NCBI RefSeq assembly: GCF_035594125.1
Contig: NC_087186.1
Coordinates: 893,728-957,727, forward strand
DNA from: Scylla paramamosain
Taxonomy: Eukaryota; Arthropoda; Malacostraca; Decapoda; Portunidae
Length of the DNA: 64,000 nt
Direction of reading: 5' to 3'
The notes beneath the pieces are model-generated. The model ran no database searches, had not been told where the DNA came from, and was given only the letters and a program-made list of their open reading frames with translations. Both the position numbers and the translations under genes were made by a program. This document shows positions 36,336-50,552 of this stretch, one piece after another (the first letter of the stretch is position 1; the number at the start of each line of letters is the position of its first letter).

Positions 36336-38788
36336 TGTTACATAAGAAATAAGGGAAGCTGCAAGAAGCGACCAGGCTTACACATGGCAGTCTCTGTATG
36401 AAATATACCTACCTTTTTCCATCTATTATCCCCATCCATAAACTTGTCTAATCTTCTCTTAAAGCTCTGAAGTGTCCTAGCACTAACAACATGATTACTG
36501 AGTCCGTTCCACTCATCTACCACTCTATTTGAGAACCAATTTATTCCTGTCTCCTCCCTAAACCTAAATTTTTTTCAAGTTTGAACCCGTTATTTCTTGT
36601 TCTACCTTGGTTGCTGATCCTAAGAATTTTGTTTACATCCCCCTTGTTATAACTCTTATACCACTTAAAGACTTCTATCAGGTCGCCTCTTAACCTACGT
36701 CTCTCTAAAGAATGTAAATTTAACAGCTTCAACCTCGCCTCGTAAGGAATACTCCTCATCCCCTGTATCCTTTTAGTCATTCTCCTCTGTACCGATTCTA
36801 ATAAATCTATATCTTTCCTCTAATGTGAAGACCAGAACTGCACAGCGTAGTCTAGATGAGGTCTGACCAGCGCCAAGTATAACTTTAATATTACTTCCGT
36901 CCTTCTACTTTTAACATTCCTAAAAATGAATCCTAGTACCCTATTTGCCCTGTTTCTGGCTTCTATGCATTGTTTCCCTAGACGGAGTTCAGAGCTAACT
37001 ATAACTCCTAAATCTTTCTCGTACCATGTACCTACCAGAGTTTGGTTGTTTAATGTGTACCTATTGTGTGGGTTTCCTCTACCTACGCTAAGTACTTTAC
37101 ATTTATTGATATTAAATTGCATTTGCCGTCCATTACGTCCATTCATTCATTCTATCTAAATCTGCCTGCAAGGTGATGGCATCCGATTCTGACCTAATTA
37201 ATCTACCTATCTTTGTGTCATCCGCAAATTTACTAACATCACTACTAATTCAACTATCCAAGTCATTGATATATATTATAAATAACAATGGTCCTAATAC
37301 TGATCCCTGTGGCACCCCACTAATTACATGACCCCACTCGGATTTCGAGCCGTTTATTACAATTCTCTGTCGCCTGTTACTAAGCCATGACCCTATCCGG
37401 CCTAACACCTTCCTATCTATCCCGTGTGCCCTAACCTTTCTCAGGAGCCTTTGATGGGATACCTTGTCAAATGCTTTACTAAAGTTCAGATATAAGATAT
37501 CATAACTATCACCATTATCTACTGCCTCGTACACTCTACTGTAAAAACTCAACAAGTTCGTCAGGCAAGATTTCCCCTTCGTGAAGCCATGCTGTGACTG
37601 ATTTATTAAGTTATGTTTATCTAAATGTTCTTTAATGTTCCTCGCTATTATTGACTCTAACATTTTACCTACTACTGAAGTTAAGCTGACAGGTCTATAG
37701 TTACGAGTAGATGCTAAAGTTTTATCTCCTCTCTTAAAGGTGGGTACTACATTAGCCTGCCTCCACATTACTGGTACCTCAACCGAGTGTAGTGATTTCC
37801 TAAAGACAGAATCTAACGGCTCACCAATAATCTCTTTGCATTCCTTAAGTACTCTGGGATATATTTCATCAGGTCCAGGTGTCTTGAACTCTTTTAGCCA
37901 ATCTATCTCCTGTTCCACTATCTCCCTAGTTATGGAAATATCTGTCAGCTTCTCATTCTCCTCCGCTCTAAACACCTGTTCACTATCATATATCTTGCAT
38001 GTTTTTCTGGGTGAAGGGAGTTAAAAAATACTCATTCAGAAGTTTACTAATTTCCTCCCCAGAACTAACCAGCTCCCCATCTGCTGTTTTTAATGGACCT
38101 ATAGTATCCTTATTCTTCGTCCTGTATACCTGATAAAATCCCTTGGTGTCCGTCTTCGCCTGGCTGGCTACCTTTAATTCATAATTGCCCTTAGCTTTCC
38201 TCGTTAACTTCCTGACTGTTCTAACTAATTCATTATATTGTGACCTTAACACTTCTTCACCTGCCTTTAATCTCTTAAATATACTTCTCTTACGCCCTAT
38301 ATAATGCTTTAACCTAGCAGTCATCCATTTAGGGTAATTTTTTTATGACTTATTGTACTATATGGGATATTTGCTAACTGACCTGTATGAAGTTTACAAA
38401 ATAGTTATACAATTCATCTACATTTACCTCACCTAATCCTCTCATCTCAGCCCCTACCATCCTCCCCACTCCCTCACCTACTCGCCTCGACCTCACCTCT
38501 CTCATTTCAGCATGACCTGACATTCCAACATACTCACACCTATCTCCCCCTTCTTCTTTCCTCCTCCCCTTCCGGACACATCTTCCCTCCTCTTGTCCTA
38601 CACCCTCACGCCTCACCTCACCTCTCTCACCCTGCCTTATCTCTCTGAACTCCGTCCCTGACCTGACCTCACCCTGCATCCCTTGCCATTCCACTCCTTG
38701 GAGGTACCTTTTTAATTCCTCAAAATCTGCTCTCCTAAAGTAAGGTATTTTACTAGTGTTTTTGCTTCTAACAGTTTCTTCTGCTCTC
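36336..38788 (-). mobile_element. CR1-type LINE copy 2, 5'-truncated
   Basis: Minus strand, from 38788: FRRADFEELKRYLQGVEW, a Glu/Arg/Gly-rich linker (about 38690-38440), HYIGRKRSIFKRLKAG, YELKVASQAKTDTKGFYQVY, and the RT in one open frame 37975-37250 with [70 protein letters not shown] and [14 protein letters not shown]. After a frame change KFADDTK follows near 37220. The C-terminal RRRLRGDLIEVFKWYK block is near 36700. EN is absent because the element is cut at the Gypsy junction. Same family as 10869-14690 but better preserved. Confidence 0.9.
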
Positions 38789-38789
38789 A

Positions 38790-41143
38790 ACTCGCGCACC
38801 GTCGAGGACAGGTACCCAGTGCCTAACATCCAGGAGTTCTCTTCTCAGCTCTCCGGATGCACCTACTTCTCGAGGATCGACCTTGTGAAAGCTTTTCACC
38901 ACATCCCCGTCCATCCAGCGGACATTCCGAAGACTGCTCTCATCACACCCTTCGGATTGTTCGAGTACGTCAGGATGCCCTTTGGTTTGAGGAATGCCGC
39001 TCAGACCTTCCAACGCTTCATTGACGAAGTCCTTCGAGGTCTCCCCTTCTGCTTCGCGTACATTGACGACCTCCTCATCGCCAGTCTTGACGCAGAGACG
39101 CACCAACAGCACCTCCAGCAAGTACTCACCCGTTTGCAAGACTACGGGGTGCAAGTCAACGTCGACAAGTCTGTGTTTGGGGTCCCCTCCATCACCTTCC
39201 TTGGCCACACTGTCTCCTTGGAAGGCACTCCACTGCAAGAAAAGTGCGAGTCCATCCAGATTTTCCCCAAGCCTACAACACAGCGCCAACTCAAGCAATT
39301 CCTGGGGATGCTGAACTACTACAACCGCTTCATCCCCAGCTGCTCACTACTTCTTCAGCCGCTCTACGCGATGATCAAGCCTTGCAAGAGAGGACAGTCC
39401 ATCTCCTTAGTCTGGACTCCAGCCACTGAGGAAGCTTTCACAGCAGCAAAACAAGCTCTCAGCTCCGTCTCACCTCTCAGCTTCCCTGCCCCAGATGGCA
39501 TCATCTCTATCGCCACAGACGCTTCTGACATCGGCATCGGAGCAGTTCTACAGCAGTATGTTGACGGAGGTTGGAAACCGCTCTCTTTCTTCTCAAAGAA
39601 ATTTAACAAGGCGGAATCCAAGTACAGTACTTACGACAGGGAACTTCTCGCCGTCTACAAGGCCATCAAGCGTTTCCGGTACTTCGTGGAAGGTCGCAAC
39701 TTCCATGTATACACCGACCACAAGCCACTCACTTCGAAGTCCCTGCACATCAAGACCTCCTGTTCACCGCGACAACTGCGTCACATCGACTTCATCTCGC
39801 AGTTCACCACGGATTTGCACTACGTCAAAGGTGAACACAACGCCCCAGCTGATGCTCTCTCGCGCAACATCTCTGCTGTGTCATCTTCTCCCATCGACTA
39901 CACTGCCATCGCTGCTGACCAGGCCAACGATGAAGAGCTGCGGCAACTCCAAGACAATCTCGCACTACACATGAAGAAGATACAACTCCCAGGAACCACA
40001 GTGCACGTTTACGCTGACACTTCCACCGATTCCTGTCGGCCCTACCTGCCGAAGACCCACCGGTATCGTGTTTTTCGTCAGCTGCACGACCTCTCCCACC
40101 CTGGCATCCGAGCATCTCAGCAGATGATGACCTCACGCTTCATCTGGTCTGGCATCAACAAAGACGTCAGGCTGTGGACCCGCACATGTGTCAAGTGCCA
40201 AGCCTCCAAGGTGTGGCGACACACACGCTCTCCTGCGGCCGCCTTCACTCCAGTCTCTTCACGGTTCGACCACGTGCATGTCGACCTCGTTGGACCACTA
40301 CCCTACTCTGACGGTTACCGGTACCTTCTCACCTGCGTCGACCGCTTCACACGCTGGCCGGAAGCTGCACCTTTGGCTGACATCACAACGGACTCCGTCG
40401 CACGTGCCTTCATCACTACTTGGATCTCCAGGTTCGGTGTCCCTCTCAGCCTCACTTCTGACCGTGGCAGCCAGTTCGAGTCCAGTATGTGGAACAAGGT
40501 GATGTCACTACTAGGCATCCAACGCTTCAGGACAGCCAGTTACCACCCGCAGGCAAACGGCACCGTTGAGAGATTCCACCGTCAGCTGAAGTCTTCCTTA
40601 GCTGTCTCTGCCACACGTGCAGACTGGTCCCAGGCACTTCCTCTCGTCCTCCTTGGCATACGGACATCACTAAAGGAAGACCTACACCACTCCTCCGCCG
40701 AGCTCGTTTATGGTACCAAGCTCAGGTTACCTGGCGAACTCCTAACTCCTGCACCTCGCTCTACTCCTTGCAGCGTTCAGGACTTTGCTGCCAACCTCTC
40801 TGACTTCATGCAGCGTCTGCAGCCTGTCCAGCCTCGCACGTCTCCCTCCAAGAGTTTTGTCAGCCAGGATCTGGACACTTGCACGCACGTGTTCGTCAGG
40901 GTTGACGCTGTGAAGAAGCCCCTGCAGCAGCCCTACCAAGGCCCCTTCAAAGTCCTGAGCAGGAGGAGAAAGACGGTCACTGTGGACAAGGATAGTAAGG
41001 CTGAAACCATCTCCATCGACCGAGTCAAGCCTGCCTACCTCCTTCACAGTGACCCGCCCGTCATCAACACCATCGGCCAGAATGTCGCCACCAACACCAC
41101 TCGGCACCAGAAGAAGGTTACGTTCCTCCTCCCTCGTCACTAG
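38790..41143 (+). CDS. Ty3/Gypsy (CsRn1-like) pol: RT, RNase H, integrase; 5'-truncated
   Basis: Open to the TAG at 41141-41143. The frame is technically open from 38756, but its first residues are antisense CR1 sequence; Gypsy sequence begins near 38790. Numbered from 38756: YPVPNI (20-25), RIDLVKAFH (RT block A, near 40), YIDD (102-105), RNase H TDAS (254-257), DRELLAV (near 296), YTDHKPLT and ADALSR (near 366); integrase zinc finger H444, H448, C478, C481; catalytic D510, D569, E605; YQGPFKVL near 731 (GPY/F module). All catalytic residues are present. Missing are gag, protease, the RT fingers and the 5' LTR, so it is not autonomous. The YPVP, IDLVKAFHHIPV and FCFAYIDDLLIAS blocks resemble the CsRn1 clade (inference). 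G+C and codon use are higher than in the surrounding LINEs. Confidence 0.92.
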
Positions 41144-41151
41144 GGGGGGAA
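41142..41151 (+). promoter_or_regulatory. Polypurine tract of the Gypsy element
   Basis: AGGGGGGGAA, overlapping the pol stop codon and 3 bases before the LTR start; the expected plus-strand primer position. Confidence 0.8.
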
Positions 41152-41154
41152 TAC

Positions 41155-41638
41155 TGTAGCGGGACACAAGTCACCGCTCCTAGCACTCCGTTCTCTGTTG
41201 TTTTGTCACCCTTCCGTTTTCACTCTCTCTACTGCACAGACTTTTGTCTTTCATATCTTTTTCATCACTTTATACATTTCTCTTACTTGTCACATTCTGT
41301 GCACACTCTTTGACACATGTGTTACACATCTTCTCAATACATCTTACTACTCCTTTCTTCACACAGACATACACACACACATACACTCCCTTTTTCCATA
41401 ATTCTGTACGTGTCGTTTGTTGTCTTAAGTAATTGTTGTATATATTGTTCATGTTTTTGCTGAATAAACAGAGAATACCCAGGCTAAGTTTCCTTTGCCA
41501 GAGCTACACAGTTATGACACTGGAAATTGTTACCCTTCAAGGACTAAACACTGCTATGACCAAGAGTCATTGTTACGAGCTTACACTTCTCGCTTGAGCA
41601 ACTTCCGGGCGGCCAAGTAGCACCTCACCTTCGCTACA
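41155..41638 (+). repeat. 3' LTR of the Gypsy element
   Basis: Starts TGTAGCG and ends CGCTACA, perfect 7-bp inverted ends. AATAAA at about 41463 is the likely polyadenylation signal. 484 bp. Directly followed by LINE-A sequence, so the insertion target was LINE-A copy 8. No 5' LTR partner in the window. Confidence 0.88.
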
Positions 41639-42826
<1,188 letters not shown>

Positions 42827-44049
42827 TCTTCCTGAGGTAGTAGTTATTTTTGCTCTTGCTATTTAAGACATTAATAATTACTTGTGTAAAGGTAAAGAGA
42901 GTATTGAGAGTATTGAGAGTAATTAAATTAATGATTGTCATAGAAAAGGATTTATATGAGTAAAGGAAACTAAGCAAATGAAACATAAGTATCTTTGATA
43001 TGCGGGTACTTATCAAAAAAATGTTTTTAAGCTCCACAATGAGATGTTTCTTTGGCTTGACAATTATCTTCCCATTTTTTTTGTGCAACGCTGTTGTAGC
43101 TTCTTGTTATTTCTACTAATATTAAGTACATAATTAAAAGAAATTTTCGTCTTTTAGTTGTCAAACTCTCGTTCTTGTAGATTTGAACCTTTAGCGTCAT
43201 TAAGGCAACAATCAGGTCATATTTCAGTCCTCGTTGAGCGGGTTTTACTAAAGTTGATCGTTTCTCTCTGCACTTGTGTTGAACCAAATCTATGCGGTCC
43301 GTTGACGTCACTTTAATTCATGTTGATTTTTAAATCATCTTTTATGATACTGAGAATGAAGTTAGGCAGTACTTTCGCGGCTAATTTCATCTGACACATT
43401 TGGACCATTGATTTATTAATATATCGTTGATGCCAGTTCACTGAATCAATGTCAATTTCCGGCTCGCATACCATATCTTTCTGTTCATCTATTCCTTCAT
43501 GCATATCAGCTATTTTTTTGGCTTTTGAAGAAAGTGGTTCTTTTAATGTTTTTATTTCGGTTTAAGCAGCTTGTTGATGACTGCGGTGATGATCTTAACC
43601 ATTGCCTTCGATTCCTTAGATCAAGAGACCAAGAAGGTGGTTATGAGTTGGTCATTATGGTCATCGTTGGTAGCACTTTCATTTGGGATTGTTTTTTGAT
43701 GTTTCTTTGGCATTTCCATAGATCTTTGATGGACTTTGTCTGCGTCAGTATTTTGTCTTGTATATGGCATAATTACAGCCTACGAAGTCATTGAATTGTA
43801 GATTAGGATCTCTCAGTGACACCAGTAGGAACATCACACAGTTGTCAGAGGTTGTAACAGGAAGTACACTCAACAGCTAGCTAGTCACGATAAATCCATT
43901 AATAGTACACAACAATCTTTGTATACTTTGTAGGTTTAGATAACAGAAGACAATCACAACAATACGCTGTATTCCCGGTGCAGTCTACGATTGTAGCAGG
44001 CAGCAGTCAAAAGGAAGTGTGTGGTTCATTCGGTGTCTAGTGTCATACT
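42827..44049. other. No gene recognised (spacer of IR-C)
   Basis: Short ORFs on both strands (for example 43313-43504 - and 43525-43794 +) without recognisable domains. Possibly decayed coding sequence of unknown origin. Confidence 0.4.
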
Positions 44050-44058
44050 CTAGTAGTA

Positions 44059-44103
<45 letters not shown>

Positions 44104-44184
44104 ATAGTAGTAGTAGTAATAGAAGTTGTAGTAATAGCACTAGTAGTAGCAGTAGTAATAGTAGTAGTAATGGTAGTAGTAATT

Positions 44185-44236
<52 letters not shown>
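44050..44236. repeat. (TAG)n imperfect microsatellite
   Basis: About 187 bp of TAG units with scattered single substitutions. Confidence 0.95.
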
Positions 44237-44237
<1 letters not shown>

Positions 44238-44786
44238 TGAAGTAGTAATAATACTTATTATATTGGTGCATAATGGTTGGCCACAATAACCGACATCTGT
44301 CCCTAATCGATATAAAATTATATAATGCAAAAAAGCTAAGATAACTAAGATAAATAAGGAATGTGTACCTAACATTGTAGTAAGGAAATAAAAAAAATGT
44401 CAATGGAACGAGCGAAAAGAACATACAATAGGAAATATAAATGAAGCAAAAACATATACATATACACACATAATGAAAAATAAAAGATAAAACGTGCAAA
44501 AAGGATCAGACGATGCAGCGTTCTTCAGGGGCATAAAGTAAGATTGGCGATCACAAGAAAAACGGAATTAAGGTCAAACTCAGGGACTATCTCAAGCAAG
44601 AATTACCTTTTCAAGCAGAGACGGGTGAGTAGACAGGATTTAAAAAGAGAAAGGTTGTAAATCAAAGATGGCAGCTTGTATTTTTAACTGGCATTACATA
44701 TACTGTCGTAGAACAGCGTTTCTCATTTCCCGACGATGACACAATATGTACCGGAAATGGTACGTCGTACCCCCATCATGCTTTGT
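44237..44786. other. No gene recognised
   Basis: AT-rich up to about 44500, then mixed sequence to the LINE-A junction at about 44787. Confidence 0.4.
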
Positions 44787-45715
<929 letters not shown>

Positions 45716-47833
45716 CACCTCCTCCACACAAAACTACAAGCATCTAATAACATACACACACATCCTTCTCTCAAAATTTCAAAATTGTCACAGCGACGCC
45801 TACACCAACATCAGAGTCCACATCTGAGGAAGGGACCACAAATGTCTTCAGGTCGGACTGCCCTTCTGACAACGACCTTAAGTGTCTTGACATCTCCCTG
45901 AACTTTTATTCATTAACTTTTGCAACATTCGCTGTCTAAGATCTAATTTTCATTCTAAAGAACACCACCTCTCCTCTTCTAAGCCTTCTCTTCCTCACTG
46001 ACACACGTGTCTGAGGCAACTGACTGTTGCCAATTTTCTATTCCATCCTACTTTCTCTATCCTCATTTTCAATCTAAAACTGGATGTTGCGATTATGTGC
46101 GCAACGACTTAACTTGCTTTCGTGCCCAAACACTTGAATCTATAGAGTCACTCTCAAACTAAATTTATCTGTTCTCTATACTCCTTACATAATTCCTCTG
46201 ACTCTAAGAAATTCTTTGACTACTTAACATTGAAAGTGGAACACATTCTGACTTTCTTCCCTTTTCCAGAGATCTCCATTTTTGGAGACTTCAACATCTT
46301 TGGTTTTCCTCTCCCTTCCCTGACCATCATAGTAAACTAGCCTTCAACTTTGCTATGCTCCATGACCTAGAGCAATTGGTGCGTCACCCTAATCGTATTC
46401 CTGACCGTCTTGGAGATACGCCCAACATACCTTTTCCTGACATCTAATCCTTCTGCTTACGCTTTCACCCTCTCTTCTCCGTTGGTTAGGCGGAGAAGAG
46501 AAGGTCACCCTAATCGTATTCCTGACCGTCTTGGAGATACGCCCAACATACCTTTTCCTGACATCTAATCCTTCTGCTTACGCTTTCACCCTCTCTTCTC
46601 CGTTGCGCCCCTCCGATCACAATCTCATATCTGTATCTTTTCCTTTCTCTCCAGTCCTTCCTCAGGATCCACCTGAGCGAAGGTGCCTCTGGCGTTTTGC
46701 CTATGCTAGTTGGAAGGACCTGAGGAGGTATTTTCCTGATTTTCCTTGGAATGTCTACCGCTTCTGTGTCAGAGACACGTCCTTGTGTGCCGAGCGCATA
46801 ACAAAGGTAATTGTGTCTGGCGTGGAGGCGTATATTACCCACTCTTTTTCTCAAACTAAACCTTCCAAACCTTAATTTAATGCAGCTTGTTGTCGTGCTG
46901 TATATAATAAATAGGAGGCCCACAAAAGGTACTTAAGCCTTCCGTCACCAGAATCTCATGAACGCTATATTTCTACCCGGAACATGCCAAAATCTGTTTT
47001 CAAACTATCAAAAAACTCCTTCATTAACAAAAAGTGTCAAAATTTTTCAAGATCTAACTCCCTTCGTGACCTGTGGCATCTAGCCAAAAATATCTCCAAT
47101 AACATTGTTTCTTCTTCTTTCCCTCCTTTATGTTAACCAGATGGTACCACTGCTATCACATCTATCTCTAAAGCTGAACTCTTCGCTCAGACCTTTGCTA
47201 AAAACTTTACCTTGGACGATTCAAGGTTTGTTCCTCCCTATCTCCTCCGTCCTCTGACTACATCATGCTACCTATTAAAATTATTCGCAATGATGTTTTC
47301 TATGCCCTCGCTCTCCTAAACCCTCAGAAGGCTTATGGACCTGATGGGATCCCTCCTATTGTCCTCCGAAGCTGTGCCTCCGTGCTTGCACCTTGCCTAG
47401 TCGATCTCTTATAGCTCTGTATATCAACATCTACCTTTCCTTCTTGCTGGAAGTTTGCCTACATTTAGATTGTTCCTAAAAGAGGTGAACGTTCTAATCC
47501 CTTAAACTACCGTCCTATTGCTCTAATTTCCTGTCTATCTAAAGTTTTTTTAATCTATCCTCAAAAGGAAGATATTTAAACATCTATCACTTAACAACCT
47601 TCTATCTGATCGTCAGTATGGGTTCCATCAAGGCCGTTCTATTGGTGATCTTATGGCTTTCATTAATGAATCTTGTCATCTTTTTTTATATATATTTTGG
47701 TGAAACTTTTGCTGTTGTCTTGGTTATATTAAATGCTTTTGATAGATTCTGGCACAAAGCATTGATTTCCAAACTACCTTCCTACGGCTTCTATTCTTCT
47801 CTCTCCAACTTCATCTGAAGTTTCCTTTCTGAC
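45716..47833 (+). mobile_element. LINE-A copy 10, decayed, cut by the BEL element
   Basis: Plus strand: 5' UTR remnant, the DCPSDNDLKCLDI-like N-terminus near 45860, EN fragments (GDFNIFG near 46290), a 121-bp tandem duplication, the [19 protein letters not shown] segment (46690-46750), linker, and RT N-terminal blocks (AYGPDGIPPIVLRSCAS near 47330-47390) to LNAFDRFWHKALISKL near 47725-47775. It ends at TTTCTGAC, immediately before the BEL LTR. No frame survives intact. Confidence 0.85.
46384..46625. repeat. 121-bp tandem duplication with hairpin at the junction
   Basis: TCACCCTAATCGTATTCCTG starts at 46384 and again at 46505. At the junction CTCTTCTCCG (46472-46481) and CGGAGAAGAG (46491-46500) form a stem with a 9-base loop. 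Confidence 0.9.
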
Positions 47834-48231
47834 TGTTAAATCTGAAATAACCTCAATAGTCTTAATTTTATGAGTGTTGTTCTAGTTTCTTAAGTCTCCC
47901 TCAAAATGGACGGCCAAGCTCTCGTTTTCGTTTACTGTCACATAGTCACGTTCCTATAATGTGCCAGTATTTCTTGCTGCTGTGTTTCTAGTCCTAAATA
48001 AGGGGCTTTAGCCAAGGAAAAGAACTTTAGTAATTTATGTTCATAAGTATTACATTTACAAAGTATAAGTTTATAAGTCAAAACTCATTGTGTGATAGTT
48101 TTTGTAGTTTTGTAAGAATGTACTGAGAAAGGAAGAATTAGAGCTGTTGACAAACATGATGGCGTCTCACTTAGCCCTAGAATCTTCTCCTATTTCCGAG
48201 TTCTGCACGATGGAAAAATAGACATTATTCA
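47834..48231 (+). repeat. 5' LTR of the BEL element
   Basis: TGTTAAATCTGAAATAACC at the start, ATTATTCA at the end, 398 bp, followed by the primer site. Its left half and its last 35 bp match the 3' LTR almost perfectly. Confidence 0.92.
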
Positions 48232-48234
48232 TTT

Positions 48235-48255
48235 TGGTGCCCAGACCCGGGAAGG
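48235..48255 (+). promoter_or_regulatory. BEL primer-binding site
   Basis: TGGTGCCCAGACCCGGGAAG begins 3 bases after the LTR, a typical BEL/Pao position and sequence type (TGGTGCC..ACCCGGGA). Confidence 0.8.
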
Positions 48256-48303
48256 CAAGTACCTAAGTTCAAGATTTAGACAAGTTTGTGCAGTGACAAC
48301 AAA

Positions 48304-50127
48304 ATGGAAAAGCTTAAGAAGAAGAGAACGGCGTGTAGGGGCTGGGTGACAAGAACCTCACAAGCTCTCTCAGAGGTGCTAGCTCAGCCCACTCATACCC
48401 TTAGTGAAATGGAGTACGCCATTCAAGAGTTTGACAAAAGACTAACCAAGTTAGATGAAGTACAAAAAGAACTTGAAGGTGAAGTCGAAGCTGAAGAACT
48501 GGGCCAAGAATTAGATGAAGCTCACGCCTTCAGACAAGAAAGTATGAAACCTAGACTTCTAGCTGAGGACAAGATAAGAAAGTTAGCAGCAGCAGCACCA
48601 GGTGGGTCTCCAGTTCCAAGTAGTGTAAGTGGATCTCAAGACTCAGAAGCTGTGAATGTGAAGTTACCCAAATTGGAGCTGCCAAAGTTCAGCGGTGAAA
48701 TCACACAATGGCAGTCCTTTTGGGACCAGTTCAACTCCCACATTAATGCTACTAACCTTCCAGTAATTAGTAAGTTTACCTATTTGTTGTCTTTACTGGA
48801 GGGGGATGCCAAGAGTGTGGTCGAGGGGTTGCCACATACCAGTGAGAATTATCAAGTTGCCTGTGACTTACTGAAAGACCGCTATGGGAAGCCAGAAAGA
48901 ATTATTTTTGCACACGTCCAGGCCCTGCTTTGTGGTCATGTCAACCTTAATTAAAATGAAACAAAGAGTGTTGCTCAACTATGGAAGTTGCACGATGAAA
49001 TCCTAACACACATTCGTAGTTTAGAAGCTTTAGGTGTCAGTGGGAAGCAGTGTGAAGTGTTTCTCACCCCTAATATCCTGTCTCGTCTACCCAATGAACT
49101 GAGGCTAGAATGGGCCAGGGATCGGGATGGACACGAAAGTGATTTGGAGTGGCTGTTACAATTCCTTCACAAAGAAATATCGAGATTGGAAAGATCTGAA
49201 GCCTTTAAGGGTAAGAAAAGCATTAGTGACGAAAGGAAAAAAAGTAAAGGTTCTAAGGAAAAGGTATACTCAGCTGCAGCCCTCCATGCTTCTTCAAAAC
49301 AAGAAAACTCTCTCTGCTCTTTTTGTAGTAAAAGGCATAAGTCGGAGAATTGTTTTGCTGTGTTAAAGTTAGATGGTAAGGAGCGAGGTGAGAAGATGAA
49401 AGGTTTGGGTCTCTGTTTCAAGTGCTTAAACAGTGGACATATGTCAAGAGAATGTAAGTCCCACATAAAGTGTACAAAATGTAATGGTACTCACAATGTA
49501 CTTAAGTGTGGCGTAAAGTTAGAACCAAGTTTAAAAAAGGAAGAATATAAAGAAAGTAAAAGTAGTGACACTAGTGCCAAACCTGAGAATGTAGTACTTC
49601 TGTCTGGACAGGGTAGTAACTGCACTATTTTACAGACTGCAAAGGTCCAAGTAAGCACAGGAGATGGTAATGTTGTGGTAGCTAAGGTTATGTTTGATAA
49701 TGGTGCAGATAGAACCTATGTCAGCAGTAGTTTTCTGAAAAAGTGTAAGCCACAATGGGTCACTAGTACACCTATACTGTACTCTAGTTTTGGAGGTCAC
49801 AGTGCTGGAAAGAATGAACATAGAAATGTTTATAGTTTAAAGTTATGGAATTCTGAAAGGAAAGTTGTACCCATTATTGCAGCTGAAATACCTAAAATAT
49901 GTCAGCCTTTAGTGAGACCTGTTGTACCCAATGCAGTGCTTAATTCATTTTCTCATGTTGCATTAGCAGATGATTATCAGCAGGACTCTCCTCTTGAAGT
50001 TGATATCTTGGTTGGATTAGACTTCTATTGGACATTGATTTCACCTACAGATGACATTCAACTGAATAGTGTTGTTGCCATGAAGTCTGTCTTTGGGTAT
50101 GTATTATCTGGTAAGATATCTGAGTAA
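48304..50127 (+). pseudogene. BEL gag-protease, one internal stop
   Basis: ATG at 48304 follows the primer site. A charged helical N-terminus (about residues 15-95) precedes the gag core of the DUF1759 type: KLPKLELPKFSGEITQWQSF, then SKFTYLLSLLEGDAKSVVEG and CDLLKDRYGKPERI. TAA at 48952-48954 interrupts it; the same frame continues with SVAQLWKLHDEILTHIRSLE to 50127. Zinc knuckles: CFKCLNSGHMSREC and CTKCNGTHNVLKC. The A17-type protease shows VMFDNGADRTYVSSSFL (DNGA at the catalytic Asp position, where DSGA/S is usual) and VDILVGLDFYW. Otherwise intact, so the element decayed recently compared with the LINEs around it. Confidence 0.9.
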
Positions 50128-50552
50128 GCTCCCACACCCTCTGAGTACTCTGCTCCACAACTGTTATGTATTTTCAGTGTTTCAGATGCTGATTTAAGAA
50201 GATTTTGGGATCTGGAAACTGTAGGGATTAAGCCTAAGGAAGTTGTAGAAAGTTACAGTGATGCCAGAGTACACAGAGAATTTGAGAGTACAGTGCAGTT
50301 TGTGGATGGCCGATATGAGATCACTCTACCATGGAAAGATGAATTTGCTAAAGATAGGCTTATGAACAATGAAGTTTAGTCAGAAAGAGGTTAAGTAAGT
50401 TAATGGTTAAGTTGGATAAGGACAAAGAACTAAAGAAAGAGTATCAAAAGGGGTTTGATAGTTATGAGTCTGATCTCATAATAGAAGAAGTACCAAGTGA
50501 AGAAGTATCAGGTGTGAGTCCCGTGTGCTACATGCCACACCGTCCGGTAGTG
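50128..50552 (+). pseudogene. BEL RT N-terminal remnant
   Basis: Continues the pol region after a stop: VSDADLRRFWDLETVGI, then FESTVQFVDGRYEITLPWKD, a stop at about 50377, then KDKELKKEYQKGFDSY and CYMPHRPVV, the last conserved peptide before the RT fingers. The polymerase catalytic part never follows. Confidence 0.82.

Noticed and set aside
38768..39298. 176-codon minus-strand frame over the Gypsy RT
   Set aside because: Antisense shadow of pol, made long by its GC-rich codons; no domain.
41198..41452. Short ORFs at 41198-41452
   Set aside because: They lie inside the Gypsy LTR.
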